From a virus, in the IMG/VR virus record IMGVR_UViG_3300036864_000176, positions 1 to 64,000 of that record: a stretch of DNA of 64,000 nt. One strand, 5' to 3'. Positions 13,511-21,811 of this stretch are shown piece by piece. Under the pieces are notes generated by a model. It was not told where the DNA came from and made no database searches. It was given only the letters and a program-made list of their open reading frames with translations. Within the stretch, counting starts at the first letter, position 1. Every line of letters starts with the position of its first letter. A program made the translations under genes and the position numbers.

Positions 13511-13723
13511 ATGGTGAACCGCCGCGCCTTTCTCCGCTCGCTCCTGGCGCTGCCGATCGCGGCGACCTTCGATGTCGAGAAGCTGCTCTGGGTACCGGGG
13601 CAGATGGTCGTCGTCCCACCGATGCCGACGGTGATCGCCGTTCGCTTCGCTCATATTTCCTACGAGGACATCCAGCGCGCGTACATGGAATGCGTGCTCG
13701 GCCGGCTGCCGTACGATGGCTGA
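13511..13723 (+). CDS. Small protein with Tat-like signal (70 aa)
   Basis: The N-terminus MVNRRAFLRSLLALPIAATF has the NRRAFLRS pattern and hydrophobic stretch of a twin-arginine signal peptide. The short remainder (MPTVIAVRFAHISYEDIQRA) shows no cofactor motif. Its stop overlaps the start of the terminase nuclease gene. A phage Tat substrate would be unusual; the motif may be fortuitous. Confidence 0.5.
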   Translation: MVNRRAFLRSLLALPIAATFDVEKLLWVPGQMVVVPPMPTVIAVRFAHISYEDIQRAYMECVLGRLPYDG

Positions 13724-14684
13724 CTTCGTTTCCTTCCCACGAGCCGACAATCTCCTCTCGCCCAACCAGCAGCTGCTCGACGCCGCCCTCGCCGAAGCCC
13801 CCTACCGCGTCGCGCCCGGCTACGGGATGCGCTCGCTCAAGCCCGCCGACTGGAAGGCGCTCCAAGCCGAGCCGGACGACGCCGGCCTCTTCGATCGGCT
13901 CCAGGTCTACGAACCGCCGCGGAAGGGGTTCCTCTACGTCGTGCCGGTGGACGTCAGCAGCGGCATCGGGCTCGACCGCTCGGTCATCGACGTCATCCGG
14001 GTCGCCACGATCCGCGAGCCGCATGAGCAGGTGGCGCAGTTCATCAGCGACCAGATCGATCCGTCCGACCTCGCTTACTTCGTCGACGCCATCGGACGGC
14101 TCTACAGCGGCCGGGACGACCTCCCCGCCGAGGTTGCCGTCGAATGTGTCCCCGGCCCGGGCATGACGACGCAGGACACGCTCTTCAAGCGGCTCGGCTA
14201 TCCGAACCTTTACATCTGGCAGGTGCTCGACAGCCGCGATCCGGCGAAAGCGTTCACGACGAAACTCGGCTGGTGGACGACCCGGCAGTCGCGGCCGATC
14301 ATCCTGCAGGGGCTGCATCACGCGCTGAAGACGGTCGATCCCCACACCGGCGTGCCCGACTTCCGGCTCAACTCCCCGATCACGCGGCAGGAGCTGCGGA
14401 CCTTCATCAGCCCCGGTCCAGTCTGGATGGCGGAGGCCGCCGAAGGCGCGTTCGACGACTGCGTGATGGCGGCCGCGATCGGCCTCTTCGTCGCTGAGCG
14501 CAAGCAGGAGACAACCCGCGAGACCATCCACGAAACGCGGCGGCGGCTCTCCGAGGAGTCGGCGCGGCTCACCGAACGGCGCCGCCAGGACAAGCACCCC
14601 ATCACCGCGCAGACAACTGACGTAACTTTTGCTGAGCTTTATGGCTTGGCGGATCCGTACGACGCAGATCCACACATGATATAA
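13716..14684 (+). CDS. terL: Large terminase, nuclease half (split gene)
   Basis: The 322-residue protein has the RNase H-like terminase nuclease layout. The first catalytic strand VVPVDVSSGIGLDRSVIDV (Asp near residue 75) resembles the D-x-S/A-x-G motif. A middle region (NLYIWQVLDSRDPAKAFTTK) precedes the Gly/Trp motif (LGWWTT), and the third acidic motif is EGAFDDCVMAAAIG. No ATPase motif is present; that domain is encoded at 11517-12782. ATG 13716 overlaps the upstream stop. The two polypeptides presumably assemble into one working motor. Confidence 0.8.
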   Translation: MADFVSFPRADNLLSPNQQLLDAALAEAPYRVAPGYGMRSLKPADWKALQAEPDDAGLFDRLQVYEPPRKGFLYVVPVDVSSGIGLDRSVIDVIRVATIREPHEQVAQFISDQIDPSDLAYFVDAIGRLYSGRDDLPAEVAVECVPGPGMTTQDTLFKRLGYPNLYIWQVLDSRDPAKAFTTKLGWWTTRQSRPIILQGLHHALKTVDPHTGVPDFRLNSPITRQELRTFISPGPVWMAEAAEGAFDDCVMAAAIGLFVAERKQETTRETIHETRRRLSEESARLTERRRQDKHPITAQTTDVTFAELYGLADPYDADPHMI

Positions 14685-14748
14685 ACCGGTGCGGATCGGC
14701 GCGTGTTCAGCACGCCGACCCGCTGGAACATCGAAAGGGGGACTTCCG

Positions 14749-15255
14749 ATGCTCGCGACTGCTGTAGTAGACCGCTTTTGGACGTGTGTCAACAAGCAGG
14801 GCAGAGAACAGCCGGATGGCACACGTTGTTGGGAATGGACGGCCGGGCGCTCGCACGGGTACGGGCTGGCTCGGTGGCTTTCGTGGGAAGGAGCACACCG
14901 ATTCTCATGGCGGCTGCACCGAGGACCGATTCCGCCGGGCAAATGCGTCCTGCACCGATGCGACAACCCACCATGCGTGAATCCCGATCATCTGTTCCTT
15001 GGCACCAAAGGCGACAACGCTGCCGACATGGCGGCGAAGGGACGGGCGATCGGCTGGCCTCGACGCGAGGTTGTCTGTCATCGTGGCCATCCGCTCACAG
15101 GCGCGAACGTGCTCTACAGAGCGGCAGGAACCCGCTCATGTCGGATCTGCTTCAATCGCTGGCAGCGGGAGTACCGGAAACGCACCAACTACAACGAGCA
15201 GCAGCGGGCGTACCGGAGACGAAAGGCCAATGAAGGTCACACTGACCCTGGATGA
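14749..15255 (+). CDS. HNH_3 homing endonuclease
   Basis: ATG 14749 follows AAAGGGGG. The HNH core reads CWEWTAGRSHGYG, AHRFSWRL, VLHRCDNPPCVNPDHLFLG, KGDNAADMAAKGR, followed by a CHRGH...CRIC zinc site. It lies directly after the terminase nuclease half, so terL is flanked by endonuclease genes on both sides of its second half. Confidence 0.85.
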   Translation: MLATAVVDRFWTCVNKQGREQPDGTRCWEWTAGRSHGYGLARWLSWEGAHRFSWRLHRGPIPPGKCVLHRCDNPPCVNPDHLFLGTKGDNAADMAAKGRAIGWPRREVVCHRGHPLTGANVLYRAAGTRSCRICFNRWQREYRKRTNYNEQQRAYRRRKANEGHTDPG

Positions 15256-15625
15256 CGAGATTGCAGAGTATTACCAGAAGGAAGCGGTCAGTCGGCGTGT
15301 CGCGGTCGGTGTGGTGATCAACGAACGGCTCGCCCTCGCGCGCCCGCTCAATCCGCGGCACCGATCAATCGTCGTTGGCGATCCTGACATCATCCATCGC
15401 CTCGAGCGCGCGCTGGGCGGCGGGCATCTCCTGGGCGAACGCGATCTGCTCAGCAAGGTCGAGCGCCTGGCGCGCATCGACTTCGGGCCGCACACCTTCC
15501 AGATCACCCCCGGCCAGTTCGAAGAGCTGAAGTTCCGCGCCGGCAAGACCGGCCGGTCGGTCGAGCAGCTGGTCGCCGACATGTACACGAAAATGAGCGA
15601 AGATTTTTTCCGGGCTGTGCCGTAG
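15230..15625 (+). CDS. Hypothetical protein with ribbon-helix-helix-like start (131 aa)
   Basis: ATG 15230 overlaps the HNH 3' end. The N-terminus MKVTLTLDDEIAEYYQKEAV resembles the strand-helix start of ribbon-helix-helix DNA-binding proteins. The second half has another helix-rich unit (FQITPGQFEELKFRAGKTGR, then SVEQLVADMY) that looks like a repeat of the same idea. A DNA-binding role is inferred, not shown. Confidence 0.5.
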   Translation: MKVTLTLDDEIAEYYQKEAVSRRVAVGVVINERLALARPLNPRHRSIVVGDPDIIHRLERALGGGHLLGERDLLSKVERLARIDFGPHTFQITPGQFEELKFRAGKTGRSVEQLVADMYTKMSEDFFRAVP

Positions 15626-15633
15626 GAGGACCG

Positions 15634-16320
15634 ATGCGTCGTTACAAAGCTGCCGGCTTGTTCACCGCACTGGGCCTCGCCCTCGGGATGCTCGTCACGC
15701 TCGGTGGCCAGCAGGCCACCATCACCACGACTGTACCGACCCTGCCCAGTAATCAAGCGCAATGGGGCGGCAGCACGCTCACCGCGGCGGCCGTCCTCGG
15801 CGACACCACCGGCAATCCGACGGCGCCGCTCGTCGGCGAGGCCGGCATGGTCTGGGACACGACGCAGTGGTCGCGGCACAAGGGCACCGCCCTCGCCACG
15901 ATGCCGACGGCCGTCACGCTCACGTCACGGAACATCGTCGGCGGCGCGATTACCGAGCGGTCGTCGCGCTGGTCGGTCGTCCACAATCCGGCCGCGAGTT
16001 CGCAGGCTACGGCGTCGATTGCCGCGGAAGGCTCGGTCCGGCATGTCGCCGACTGCATCGCGTTCAGCGCCGGATCGACCAGCGCGCCCGCGCTCACGGC
16101 GCTCACCGTCAACCTGCGCGACGGGGCGACCGGGGCCGGCACAATCATCTGGACGCATGAAGTCATCGTCGCCAACGCGACGGGGCAGAACGTCCCGCCC
16201 TTCTCGACCTGCGGCCTCAACCTGCCGGGGACGACGAACACGGCGATGACGCTCGAGTTCTCGGCCCTGCTGACGAACCTGATCGAGAGCGTGTCGATTT
16301 CCGGCTTTAACGTACAGTGA
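15634..16320 (+). CDS. Signal-bearing beta-rich virion-type protein (228 aa)
   Basis: The N-terminus MRRYKAAGLFTALGLALGML is a strong signal or anchor segment ending near QQA. The body is Thr/Ser/Ala-rich and beta-predicted (ALTALTVNLRDGATGAGTII), as in phage decoration or fibre proteins. AGGAGG precedes the ATG. The combination of export signal and virion-like body recurs at 29515. Confidence 0.55.
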   Translation: MRRYKAAGLFTALGLALGMLVTLGGQQATITTTVPTLPSNQAQWGGSTLTAAAVLGDTTGNPTAPLVGEAGMVWDTTQWSRHKGTALATMPTAVTLTSRNIVGGAITERSSRWSVVHNPAASSQATASIAAEGSVRHVADCIAFSAGSTSAPALTALTVNLRDGATGAGTIIWTHEVIVANATGQNVPPFSTCGLNLPGTTNTAMTLEFSALLTNLIESVSISGFNVQ

Positions 16321-16342
16321 CCTGAGCCGAGGTGAGCGCCTG

Positions 16343-16477
16343 ATGTTTGCCAACGTCCACTTCCTGCTCATCATCCTCGCCTTCGGCCTGACGATCGTCA
16401 GTGGCACGACGGGCAAGTGTCCGTTGTGGGTGCCACTGCTGCTGGTCACGATCGCCATGCTGATTGGAGTGCGGTGA
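16343..16477 (+). CDS. Two-span membrane protein (44 aa)
   Basis: ATG 16343 has GAGGTGA upstream. Two hydrophobic segments (NVHFLLIILAFGLTIVSG and WVPLLLVTIAMLIGV) are joined by a short KCPL turn. This is the size and layout of a minimal class II holin, but there is no lysis context here. The stop overlaps the next start (TGATG). Confidence 0.55.
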   Translation: MFANVHFLLIILAFGLTIVSGTTGKCPLWVPLLLVTIAMLIGVR

Positions 16478-16911
16478 TGGATGCGGCGACGGCGACGGAT
16501 CCGATGGAAGGCTTAAAGCCAGGGAGAATCGTCTACTACGTCTTCAGCCAGCAGACGGCGGACGAAGTGAACCGGCGGCGGACGACCAGCAACTCGATCG
16601 CCGAGCGGATGGAAACCGAGATCGAGCCTGTGTTCGGCGATCGTCTGCCCGCCTGGCCGGTTGGCGCACAGGCGCACATCGGCAATCCGGTCTCGCCTGG
16701 AGACATCTATCCGGCAATGGTCGTGCGCGTGTTCGAGGAGGCGGCGTTCAGTCGATCGATCAACCTCAAGGTGCTGCTCGACGGCAGCGACGACTTCTGG
16801 GCGGTCTCTGTGCCCTACGACGAGGCGAAGCGGCCGGCGACCTGGCACTGGATGTTTGAAGGACAAAATACGCGGTACCAGCCGGATCGGGTGGAGAAGT
16901 CGAATGCCTAG
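16477..16911 (+). CDS. Hypothetical protein (144 aa)
   Basis: ATG 16477 is coupled to the preceding micro-gene. A beta-barrel-like protein: GRIVYYVFSQQ, ...GDIYPAMVVRVF, SINLKVLLDGSDDFWAVSVP. Such sequences occur in phage head operons without known role. Its 3' end overlaps the next gene by 8 bp. Confidence 0.55.
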   Translation: MDAATATDPMEGLKPGRIVYYVFSQQTADEVNRRRTTSNSIAERMETEIEPVFGDRLPAWPVGAQAHIGNPVSPGDIYPAMVVRVFEEAAFSRSINLKVLLDGSDDFWAVSVPYDEAKRPATWHWMFEGQNTRYQPDRVEKSNA

Positions 16912-17383
16912 ACAGCGCTTTCTCTGCCCGCGCTGCGGCTTCGTCGGCGAAATTTTCTATCCGCCGCCGGTCTACGATGCCGATCACAACCGGCTCTCGG
17001 TCTATCCCGCCTGCCCGGAGTGCCGATCCGTGGACTACCTCGCACAGCAGACGCTCGTCCCCTACCCGGATCGGCTGCAGCACGATCTCCTCACCGGGGG
17101 CACCGGCCTGGTGGTCGAGAACGAACGCGGCCAGGACGTGACCATCTCCTCGCTCGGCGAGATCCGGACCATCGAACGGGAATCGCTCCGGCGCGCGAGC
17201 AACGGCGACGGCTCCCCGATGGTCTTCCGTGGCTTCAGCCAGAACCGCAGCAACCGCGGCCAGAACACGCTGCGGGGGTCGGAGTTCGAGAAGAACCGGT
17301 CGGTCCGGATCGAGCGGCCGACGACGGTGCGCGGGTTGCCGATCAGGCCGCGCGTCATCAGTGAGTCGGAGGCACCGAAATGA
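16904..17383 (+). CDS. Zinc-ribbon protein upstream of the portal (159 aa)
   Basis: The N-terminal half has CPRCGF (residue 8) and CPECRS (residue 39) forming a zinc ribbon. The C-terminal half is basic and disordered (RGFSQNRSNRGQNTLRG). It may bind nucleic acid or a capsid component. Start ATG 16904 overlaps the previous gene; the stop overlaps the following HNH gene. Confidence 0.6.
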   Translation: MPRQRFLCPRCGFVGEIFYPPPVYDADHNRLSVYPACPECRSVDYLAQQTLVPYPDRLQHDLLTGGTGLVVENERGQDVTISSLGEIRTIERESLRRASNGDGSPMVFRGFSQNRSNRGQNTLRGSEFEKNRSVRIERPTTVRGLPIRPRVISESEAPK

Positions 17384-17733
17384 CACGTCCTATCGCTACG
17401 TCTGAGGAACTTCGTGCGCGGTTGCTTGATTACATCGAACCGGAACCGATGTCGGGCTGCTGGCTCTGGACGGCGTCACTCGGACCGAAAGGCTACGGCC
17501 AGATCAGCGCGTTCATCGACGGGTGCCGCCGCCTCTGGCGCGCACACCGGCTCGCATGGCGGCTGTTTCGCGGTACGATTCCCACCGATCGCTACGTCCT
17601 GCACAGTTGCGACACGCCCTGCTGCATCAACCCCGATCATCTCTGGCTCGGCACGCAGGCCGACAACCTCGCGGACAACCGACGGAAGGGCCGACCCATG
17701 GGCCGCTACGCTCACCGGCAGACAGCCGCATAG
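17380..17733 (+). CDS. Compact HNH_3 homing endonuclease
   Basis: A 117-residue HNH_3 protein: CWLWTASLGPKGYGQI, AHRLAWRL, VLHSCDTPCCINPDHLWLG, QADNLADNRRKGR. It lacks the C-terminal zinc knuckle of its relatives here. It sits immediately upstream of the portal gene. Confidence 0.85.
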   Translation: MTRPIATSEELRARLLDYIEPEPMSGCWLWTASLGPKGYGQISAFIDGCRRLWRAHRLAWRLFRGTIPTDRYVLHSCDTPCCINPDHLWLGTQADNLADNRRKGRPMGRYAHRQTAA

Positions 17734-17736
17734 AAT
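17731..17736 (+). promoter_or_regulatory. Leaderless-type -10 of the portal gene (TAGAAT)
   Basis: TAGAAT ends 6 nt before ATG 17743 and no SD is present, although the portal must be made in quantity. Confidence 0.6.
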
Positions 17737-17742
17737 CCCGCA

Positions 17743-19944
17743 ATGGCGCCTGCAATCGTCCAGTCAGTCAACCGCGCTGAGAACCCACTCCTGAAGGCAA
17801 CCGACAGCTTCCTCAAACCCGGGCAGACGACGGGGCCGGTTCTCGATTGGATCAAAGAGGCCGTTGCGGAGGGTGAGGCGTTCATGCAGGCGGACCCTGC
17901 ATGGGACACCGTGGATCGAAATCAAGACTACATCATGGGGCGGCAGCGGGCGCTCCAGATCACCGAGCTCAGGCCCGCCTACGTCAGTCACGCCGTGCTC
18001 AACGAGACCAAGCGCACGCGCCGCCGCCACGTCTCGGCGCTCACCGATCTCAAACCCGTCTACGCCTACCGTACGCCGAATCCGAACTTCCAGAAGCAGG
18101 GCCTCCTCCTCAATCAGCTGACCGTCGTCCACTGGATCAATACGTTCGCCGACCTCGCCCTCGCTGACGCCGCCGACTATGCCTTTGCCTGCGGCAGCGG
18201 CGACATCGTCTGCGAGTACGATCCGTACTACGGACCGATGGGCGACATCGTCATGTCCGCGCGCGATCCGCGCGACACGATTCCGATCCGGCCGTCGCGC
18301 GATGGGTCGCTTCAAAATTGGTTCGGCATGATCATCCGCGAAGCGCATTCGATCAATGTGCTGCGCCAGATGTACCCGAATCACCCGGCACTCCTGCAGC
18401 AGTCGGCGTCACCGTGGGGCGGCGGGGTCTTCACCAAGTGGAAGCGCGCGCTCAACCGCATCATGGGGTCGGGCTCGACCTCGACGCTCGCCGGCCTGTC
18501 GAAGGTGCACTCCGGATCGTCGCAGCTCACCGGCAGCGAGATCATCCTCTACCGCTGCTACTTCAACGACGCCTCGATCAACACGACCAGCCACACCGTG
18601 CTGATGGGCCCGCCCGGCGCGGCGTGGTCATATCTCGTTCCGCCCGGCGGCCGTCTTTATCCGCGCAAGCGCCTGGTCGTCGCCACCGAAGCGGGCATCC
18701 TCTGGGACGGGCCGAACACCTACTGGCACGGCATGTTCCCGACGGCGCGGCTGCAGCTCGATCACGTCCCGTGGTCCTTCTTCGGCGTGCCGATTGTCGA
18801 TTCCAACCTGCCGATTCAGGACGCGATCAACGACCTGCTGAACTACATGCTGGACGACATCCGGCAGAAGAAGCGGCCGCCGCTGGCCGGCAACGCGCGC
18901 GTCAGCGAGCCGAAGCTGAAACAGTTCGATCCGCTCAAGCCGAACGCGCGCATCCGCACCGAAGAGCAGGTCGGCACCGGCCTGCAGGTCGTGGAGATTC
19001 CGGATCTCCCCGCCTACACGCTCGAACTGTGGCAAGCGCTCCGCACGGCGTTTCACGAAGCAACCGGTGACTCCACACTCGACGCGCTGCAGGCCGCCGC
19101 CGCCAACCAATCCTTCGATCCCGAGCAGATCGAAGCCTTTATGAACGCCCTCAGCCCGGAGATGAAGCTCGAGGGCCGCCGGGTGGAGGTCTGCCTGCGC
19201 GAGCTGGCGGAGATGCAGAAGGCGAACATCTTCCAGTTCTACGACACGAAGAAGCGCATGGCGATTCTCGGCGATGCGGGGACGACGCTCGCCGATTTTG
19301 ACTTCGACCCCGGCAGTCTCATTCCGGCGATGGTGCCGGGGCAGCCTGGCTATCATCAGGAGCTCGACGCCAACCGTGATCAGAAGGATCGCGCGCAGTT
19401 CTTTCTCCAGCTGTTCACCTTCTACGTCACGCCCAATTCGCTGCTCGCGCTCAACGCGAAGTCGGAGCAGTTGAAGTACGTCCAGCTCGCACGCGCGGGC
19501 CTGTGCGATCGGTGGACGCTCTGGGAGAAGCTGGAGATTCCCAACGCCGGATCGCCGCCGAAGATGCTGCTGCCACTCGATGAATCCGGCGAAGCGGGCC
19601 AGGCCGATCCCCAGCTGATCGCCGAAGTCGCTTCTGGCCTGCACCCGGACATGAGCCTCGATCCCAACACCGGCGAGCTGCTGGTACTCCGCGCACCGAC
19701 GACGATCACCGAGCGGCTGCTGGCCGAGCAGGAGCTGTTCATGGGCGGCATGACCGTCGGCCCGGCCGGATCGAGTGCCGGGCAGGGCCAGCCGACCAGC
19801 GGCGGCGGCCCCGGCGGCGGCGGCATGGGCGGGGCGCGGCAGGGGGCCGGGCGAAAGGCGACCGCGCAGAAGTCGCCGTCGATCGAGCGGCAGCCGATCC
19901 CCGGCGGCGGCGAGCGGATCAAGATGGTGGAGAGCCGACGCTGA
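17743..19944 (+). CDS. Portal protein
   Basis: At 733 residues this fits the portal of podovirus-like phages, the dodecameric ring through which DNA passes. Supporting features are the position after terL, the beta-hairpin and wing region (ARDPRDTIPIRPSRDGSLQN), and the long stem-region helices. A conserved patch (GVPIVDSNLPIQDAINDLLN) precedes the clip/stem helices, and a Gly-rich basic C-terminal tail (about residues 680-733) ends the protein. Identification rests on overall resemblance plus gene order, not on a single catalytic motif. Confidence 0.8.
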   Translation: MAPAIVQSVNRAENPLLKATDSFLKPGQTTGPVLDWIKEAVAEGEAFMQADPAWDTVDRNQDYIMGRQRALQITELRPAYVSHAVLNETKRTRRRHVSALTDLKPVYAYRTPNPNFQKQGLLLNQLTVVHWINTFADLALADAADYAFACGSGDIVCEYDPYYGPMGDIVMSARDPRDTIPIRPSRDGSLQNWFGMIIREAHSINVLRQMYPNHPALLQQSASPWGGGVFTKWKRALNRIMGSGSTSTLAGLSKVHSGSSQLTGSEIILYRCYFNDASINTTSHTVLMGPPGAAWSYLVPPGGRLYPRKRLVVATEAGILWDGPNTYWHGMFPTARLQLDHVPWSFFGVPIVDSNLPIQDAINDLLNYMLDDIRQKKRPPLAGNARVSEPKLKQFDPLKPNARIRTEEQVGTGLQVVEIPDLPAYTLELWQALRTAFHEATGDSTLDALQAAAANQSFDPEQIEAFMNALSPEMKLEGRRVEVCLRELAEMQKANIFQFYDTKKRMAILGDAGTTLADFDFDPGSLIPAMVPGQPGYHQELDANRDQKDRAQFFLQLFTFYVTPNSLLALNAKSEQLKYVQLARAGLCDRWTLWEKLEIPNAGSPPKMLLPLDESGEAGQADPQLIAEVASGLHPDMSLDPNTGELLVLRAPTTITERLLAEQELFMGGMTVGPAGSSAGQGQPTSGGGPGGGGMGGARQGAGRKATAQKSPSIERQPIPGGGERIKMVESRR

Positions 19945-20018
19945 TGTGGATGATCGTCCTGGTCTTTCTCATCGGGGCGTGCGTGGGCGCGGTCTTCGTG
20001 CTCTTGATTCGTGACTGA
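19944..20018 (+). CDS. Membrane micropeptide (24 aa)
   Basis: ATG 19944 overlaps the portal stop (TGATG). The product MWMIVLVFLIGACVGAVFVL with a LIRD end is a single transmembrane helix. It is immediately followed by the ATG at 20019, so translation would pass through by coupling. Confidence 0.45.
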   Translation: MWMIVLVFLIGACVGAVFVLLIRD

Positions 20019-20246
20019 ATGAGCCGCCTCACCGATCTGCTCGCCCGCTACGCCGCCCACCACCAGCCAATCGATCTCCGCCTGGTCGAGTCGATCATTC
20101 GGCAGGAGAAGCTCACCGGCTCCCTCACGATCCACTATCGCCACGGGCAGCCGAAGCTGCTCGAGGCCGGCAAGCCGATCGTGGTCGAGGTCGAGCCCGA
20201 CAGCACGCACCCTGCCGATCAAAACTTGACACCGGCCCGCCTCTAG
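20019..20246 (+). CDS. Hypothetical protein (75 aa)
   Basis: ATG directly abuts the micropeptide stop. The sequence MSRLTDLLARYAAHHQPIDL is helical, then a small beta region (GSLTIHYRHGQPKLLEAG). No family recognised. Conserved-looking head-operon filler gene of unknown role. Confidence 0.5.
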   Translation: MSRLTDLLARYAAHHQPIDLRLVESIIRQEKLTGSLTIHYRHGQPKLLEAGKPIVVEVEPDSTHPADQNLTPARL

Positions 20247-20302
20247 CCGCACTCTCTCGATCGCGAATCAACGGGCCGACTGACCACCTGACGAGTGGTC
20301 GA

Positions 20303-20346
20303 CGCCCGACCGCGACGCGGCTTCTCTCCCCGCGCGTGGTCGGGCG
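20303..20346 (+). terminator. Hairpin after the portal block
   Basis: CGCCCGACC (20303-20311) pairs with GGTCGGGCG (20338-20346), and TTTCGTT follows. The 26-nt interior has CGCG blocks that can also pair. A smaller hairpin ACCAC/GTGGT lies at about 20283-20299. It probably works as a weak terminator or processing site. Confidence 0.45.
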
Positions 20347-20367
20347 TTTCGTTGTACGGAGTGATTG

Positions 20368-20787
20368 ATGGCGAAACGACAGAACGACGAGCACGACGCC
20401 GCGGTGAAAACCCTGAAGGACGAGGCCACGACGGCGTACGACACGGATATGGCGGCGGCGTATCCCCCGGACCCGGCACCGCCTGCCGCCGCAGCTCCCG
20501 CTCCGACCGGTACCGAATCCACACCGCCGGCCGCCACCGCTGAACCCACCGCGGCCCCAACGACCGAATCCGCGGCGTCGTCCGAGCAGGATTTCGACAT
20601 CATGCTCAAGAGCAACGACAACCCGACCGCGACGCAGACCGTCGTTGCGCGCGGGATCGATCCCGGCCTGGCCGCGCAGACGGCGATGCGGCAGCACCCG
20701 GGCTGGACAGCCGATCACGCGCAGACGCACCCGCACGACGAGGCACCGACGACACACCCGGCGGACACGACCCACGGTGAGCGGTGA
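20368..20787 (+). CDS. Disordered Ala/Pro/Thr-rich protein (139 aa)
   Basis: ATG 20368 has GGAG 6 nt upstream. The middle (about residues 35-75) is a low-complexity Pro/Ala/Thr linker, flanked by a charged N-terminus (MAKRQNDEHDAAVKTLKDEA) and a His-rich end. It may be a flexible scaffold or head-assembly factor. No family. Confidence 0.5.
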   Translation: MAKRQNDEHDAAVKTLKDEATTAYDTDMAAAYPPDPAPPAAAAPAPTGTESTPPAATAEPTAAPTTESAASSEQDFDIMLKSNDNPTATQTVVARGIDPGLAAQTAMRQHPGWTADHAQTHPHDEAPTTHPADTTHGER

Positions 20788-20810
20788 CACGCTGACGAGG
20801 GAGTAGGACG

Positions 20811-20963
20811 ATGGCCTACGTCGGCTTTAACAAACTGAAAGGACAGCTGGCGAAGAAGGGGGGCATCAGCAACCCGGGTGCGCTGGCCGCGTCCATCGGC
20901 AGAAAAAAGTACGGCGCGAAGAAGTTCAACAAGGCGGCGGCGACGGGCAAGAAACTCGGGTGA
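20811..20963 (+). CDS. Small basic head-operon protein (50 aa)
   Basis: ATG 20811 encodes MAYVGFNKLKGQLAKKGGIS followed by NPGALAASIGRKKYGAKKF. I recognise near-identical small basic proteins from podovirus head operons, where they sit between portal and capsid genes. They have no known function; DNA or scaffold binding is plausible because of the Lys content. Confidence 0.6.
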   Translation: MAYVGFNKLKGQLAKKGGISNPGALAASIGRKKYGAKKFNKAAATGKKLG

Positions 20964-20967
20964 GTCG

Positions 20968-21135
20968 ATGCCGCTCACGTCGAAGAAACAGGCGTTCGAC
21001 GAGTTCAAGGCCGGCACGCTCCACAGTGGGAAAGGCGGCCCGGTCGTCAAGAATCGGAAGCAGGCGATCGCCATTGCGCTCAGTGTCGATCGCCGCATGA
21101 AAGGCAAGTCCCGATCACTCGGAGGGAGGCGGTAG
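20968..21135 (+). CDS. DUF6496-like small protein (55 aa)
   Basis: ATG 20968 is 5 nt after the previous stop. The product contains FKAGTLHSGKGGPVVKNRKQ followed by AIAIALSVDRRMK, the typical phage DUF6496 pattern of a short basic loop then a helix. Function unknown; commonly found in head operons. Confidence 0.6.
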   Translation: MPLTSKKQAFDEFKAGTLHSGKGGPVVKNRKQAIAIALSVDRRMKGKSRSLGGRR

Positions 21136-21279
21136 ATGGCGTTCAGTATGCCGCGGCCGAAGATGGCCGCACCCGGAAGCGGCGCGAAGCGGCTGGGACC
21201 GAAAGTCCCATCGAAACGTATCGGCGGCATCCGCACCAATTTCACCCAAGGCATTGCGATGCCGAAGATGAGCAAGTAA
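21136..21279 (+). CDS. Small basic Met/Pro-rich protein (47 aa)
   Basis: ATG 21136 follows GGGAGGCGG. The sequence MAFSMPRPKMAAPGSGAKRL is basic and probably disordered. Third in a series of short basic proteins (50, 55, 47 residues), which may be packaged or bind DNA during head assembly. Inference only. Confidence 0.5.
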   Translation: MAFSMPRPKMAAPGSGAKRLGPKVPSKRIGGIRTNFTQGIAMPKMSK

Positions 21280-21364
21280 CGAGGAGCCCGCTGTCGCCGA
21301 CGTCCGCTGGGAATCACGCCATCGCCCCCGGCGTGATGGACCGCTCGCGGCAGCGTCTTTCATC

Positions 21365-21811
21365 ATGGCCTTTGGTCCCGCGCAACTCGACGCCCCACCG
21401 CCCAGCCCGGTGACCTCACCGCCGGCCGCGCGCGAGTCGTCGCAGCTCGGCATGTTGACCGGCGGAGCGCCGCCGCTGTCGGGCATGGCTGGACCTGGCG
21501 GGGGTGGACCGTCCGGGATGCCGCAGGGACCGGATCTCACCGGCATCATGGCGCTCGGCAGCAAGATCGACGAAGGCGTGCTCACGCTGGCGAGCGTGAT
21601 GCCGGAAGTCGCGCCGCAGCTCGATCAGGCGCGCGAGCTCATCGCCAACGCCGTAGCCAGCTTCATCCAGACCGTCAGCGGCAGCCAGGGGGCGGCACCG
21701 GGCATCCCCGGCGCACCGGGGGGCACGGCCGGGATGCCGCGCGGCGGCGGCGTCGTCCAGGCCGGCAACCAGTTTCCTGGGGGCGGCTTCGGCGCAGGCC
21801 GGGTGGCCTGA
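21365..21811 (+). CDS. Gly/Pro-rich head-assembly protein (148 aa)
   Basis: Low-complexity Gly/Pro/Ala ends surround a helical centre (IMALGSKIDEGVLTLASVMP and ELIANAVASFIQTV). Proteins of this look lie before scaffold genes in many podoviruses. The function is unknown. The stop overlaps the next ATG (ATGA). Confidence 0.5.
   Translation: MAFGPAQLDAPPPSPVTSPPAARESSQLGMLTGGAPPLSGMAGPGGGGPSGMPQGPDLTGIMALGSKIDEGVLTLASVMPEVAPQLDQARELIANAVASFIQTVSGSQGAAPGIPGAPGGTAGMPRGGGVVQAGNQFPGGGFGAGRVA

Noticed and set aside
12740-13715. Group I intron in the terminase
   Set aside because: The HNH is antisense, the nuclease half has its own start coupled to an upstream gene, and I could not identify the P/Q/R/S core; kept only as something to test.
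13350-14966. 538-residue minus-strand ORF across the terminase nuclease half
   Set aside because: Antisense shadow; the plus-strand product has terminase nuclease motifs.
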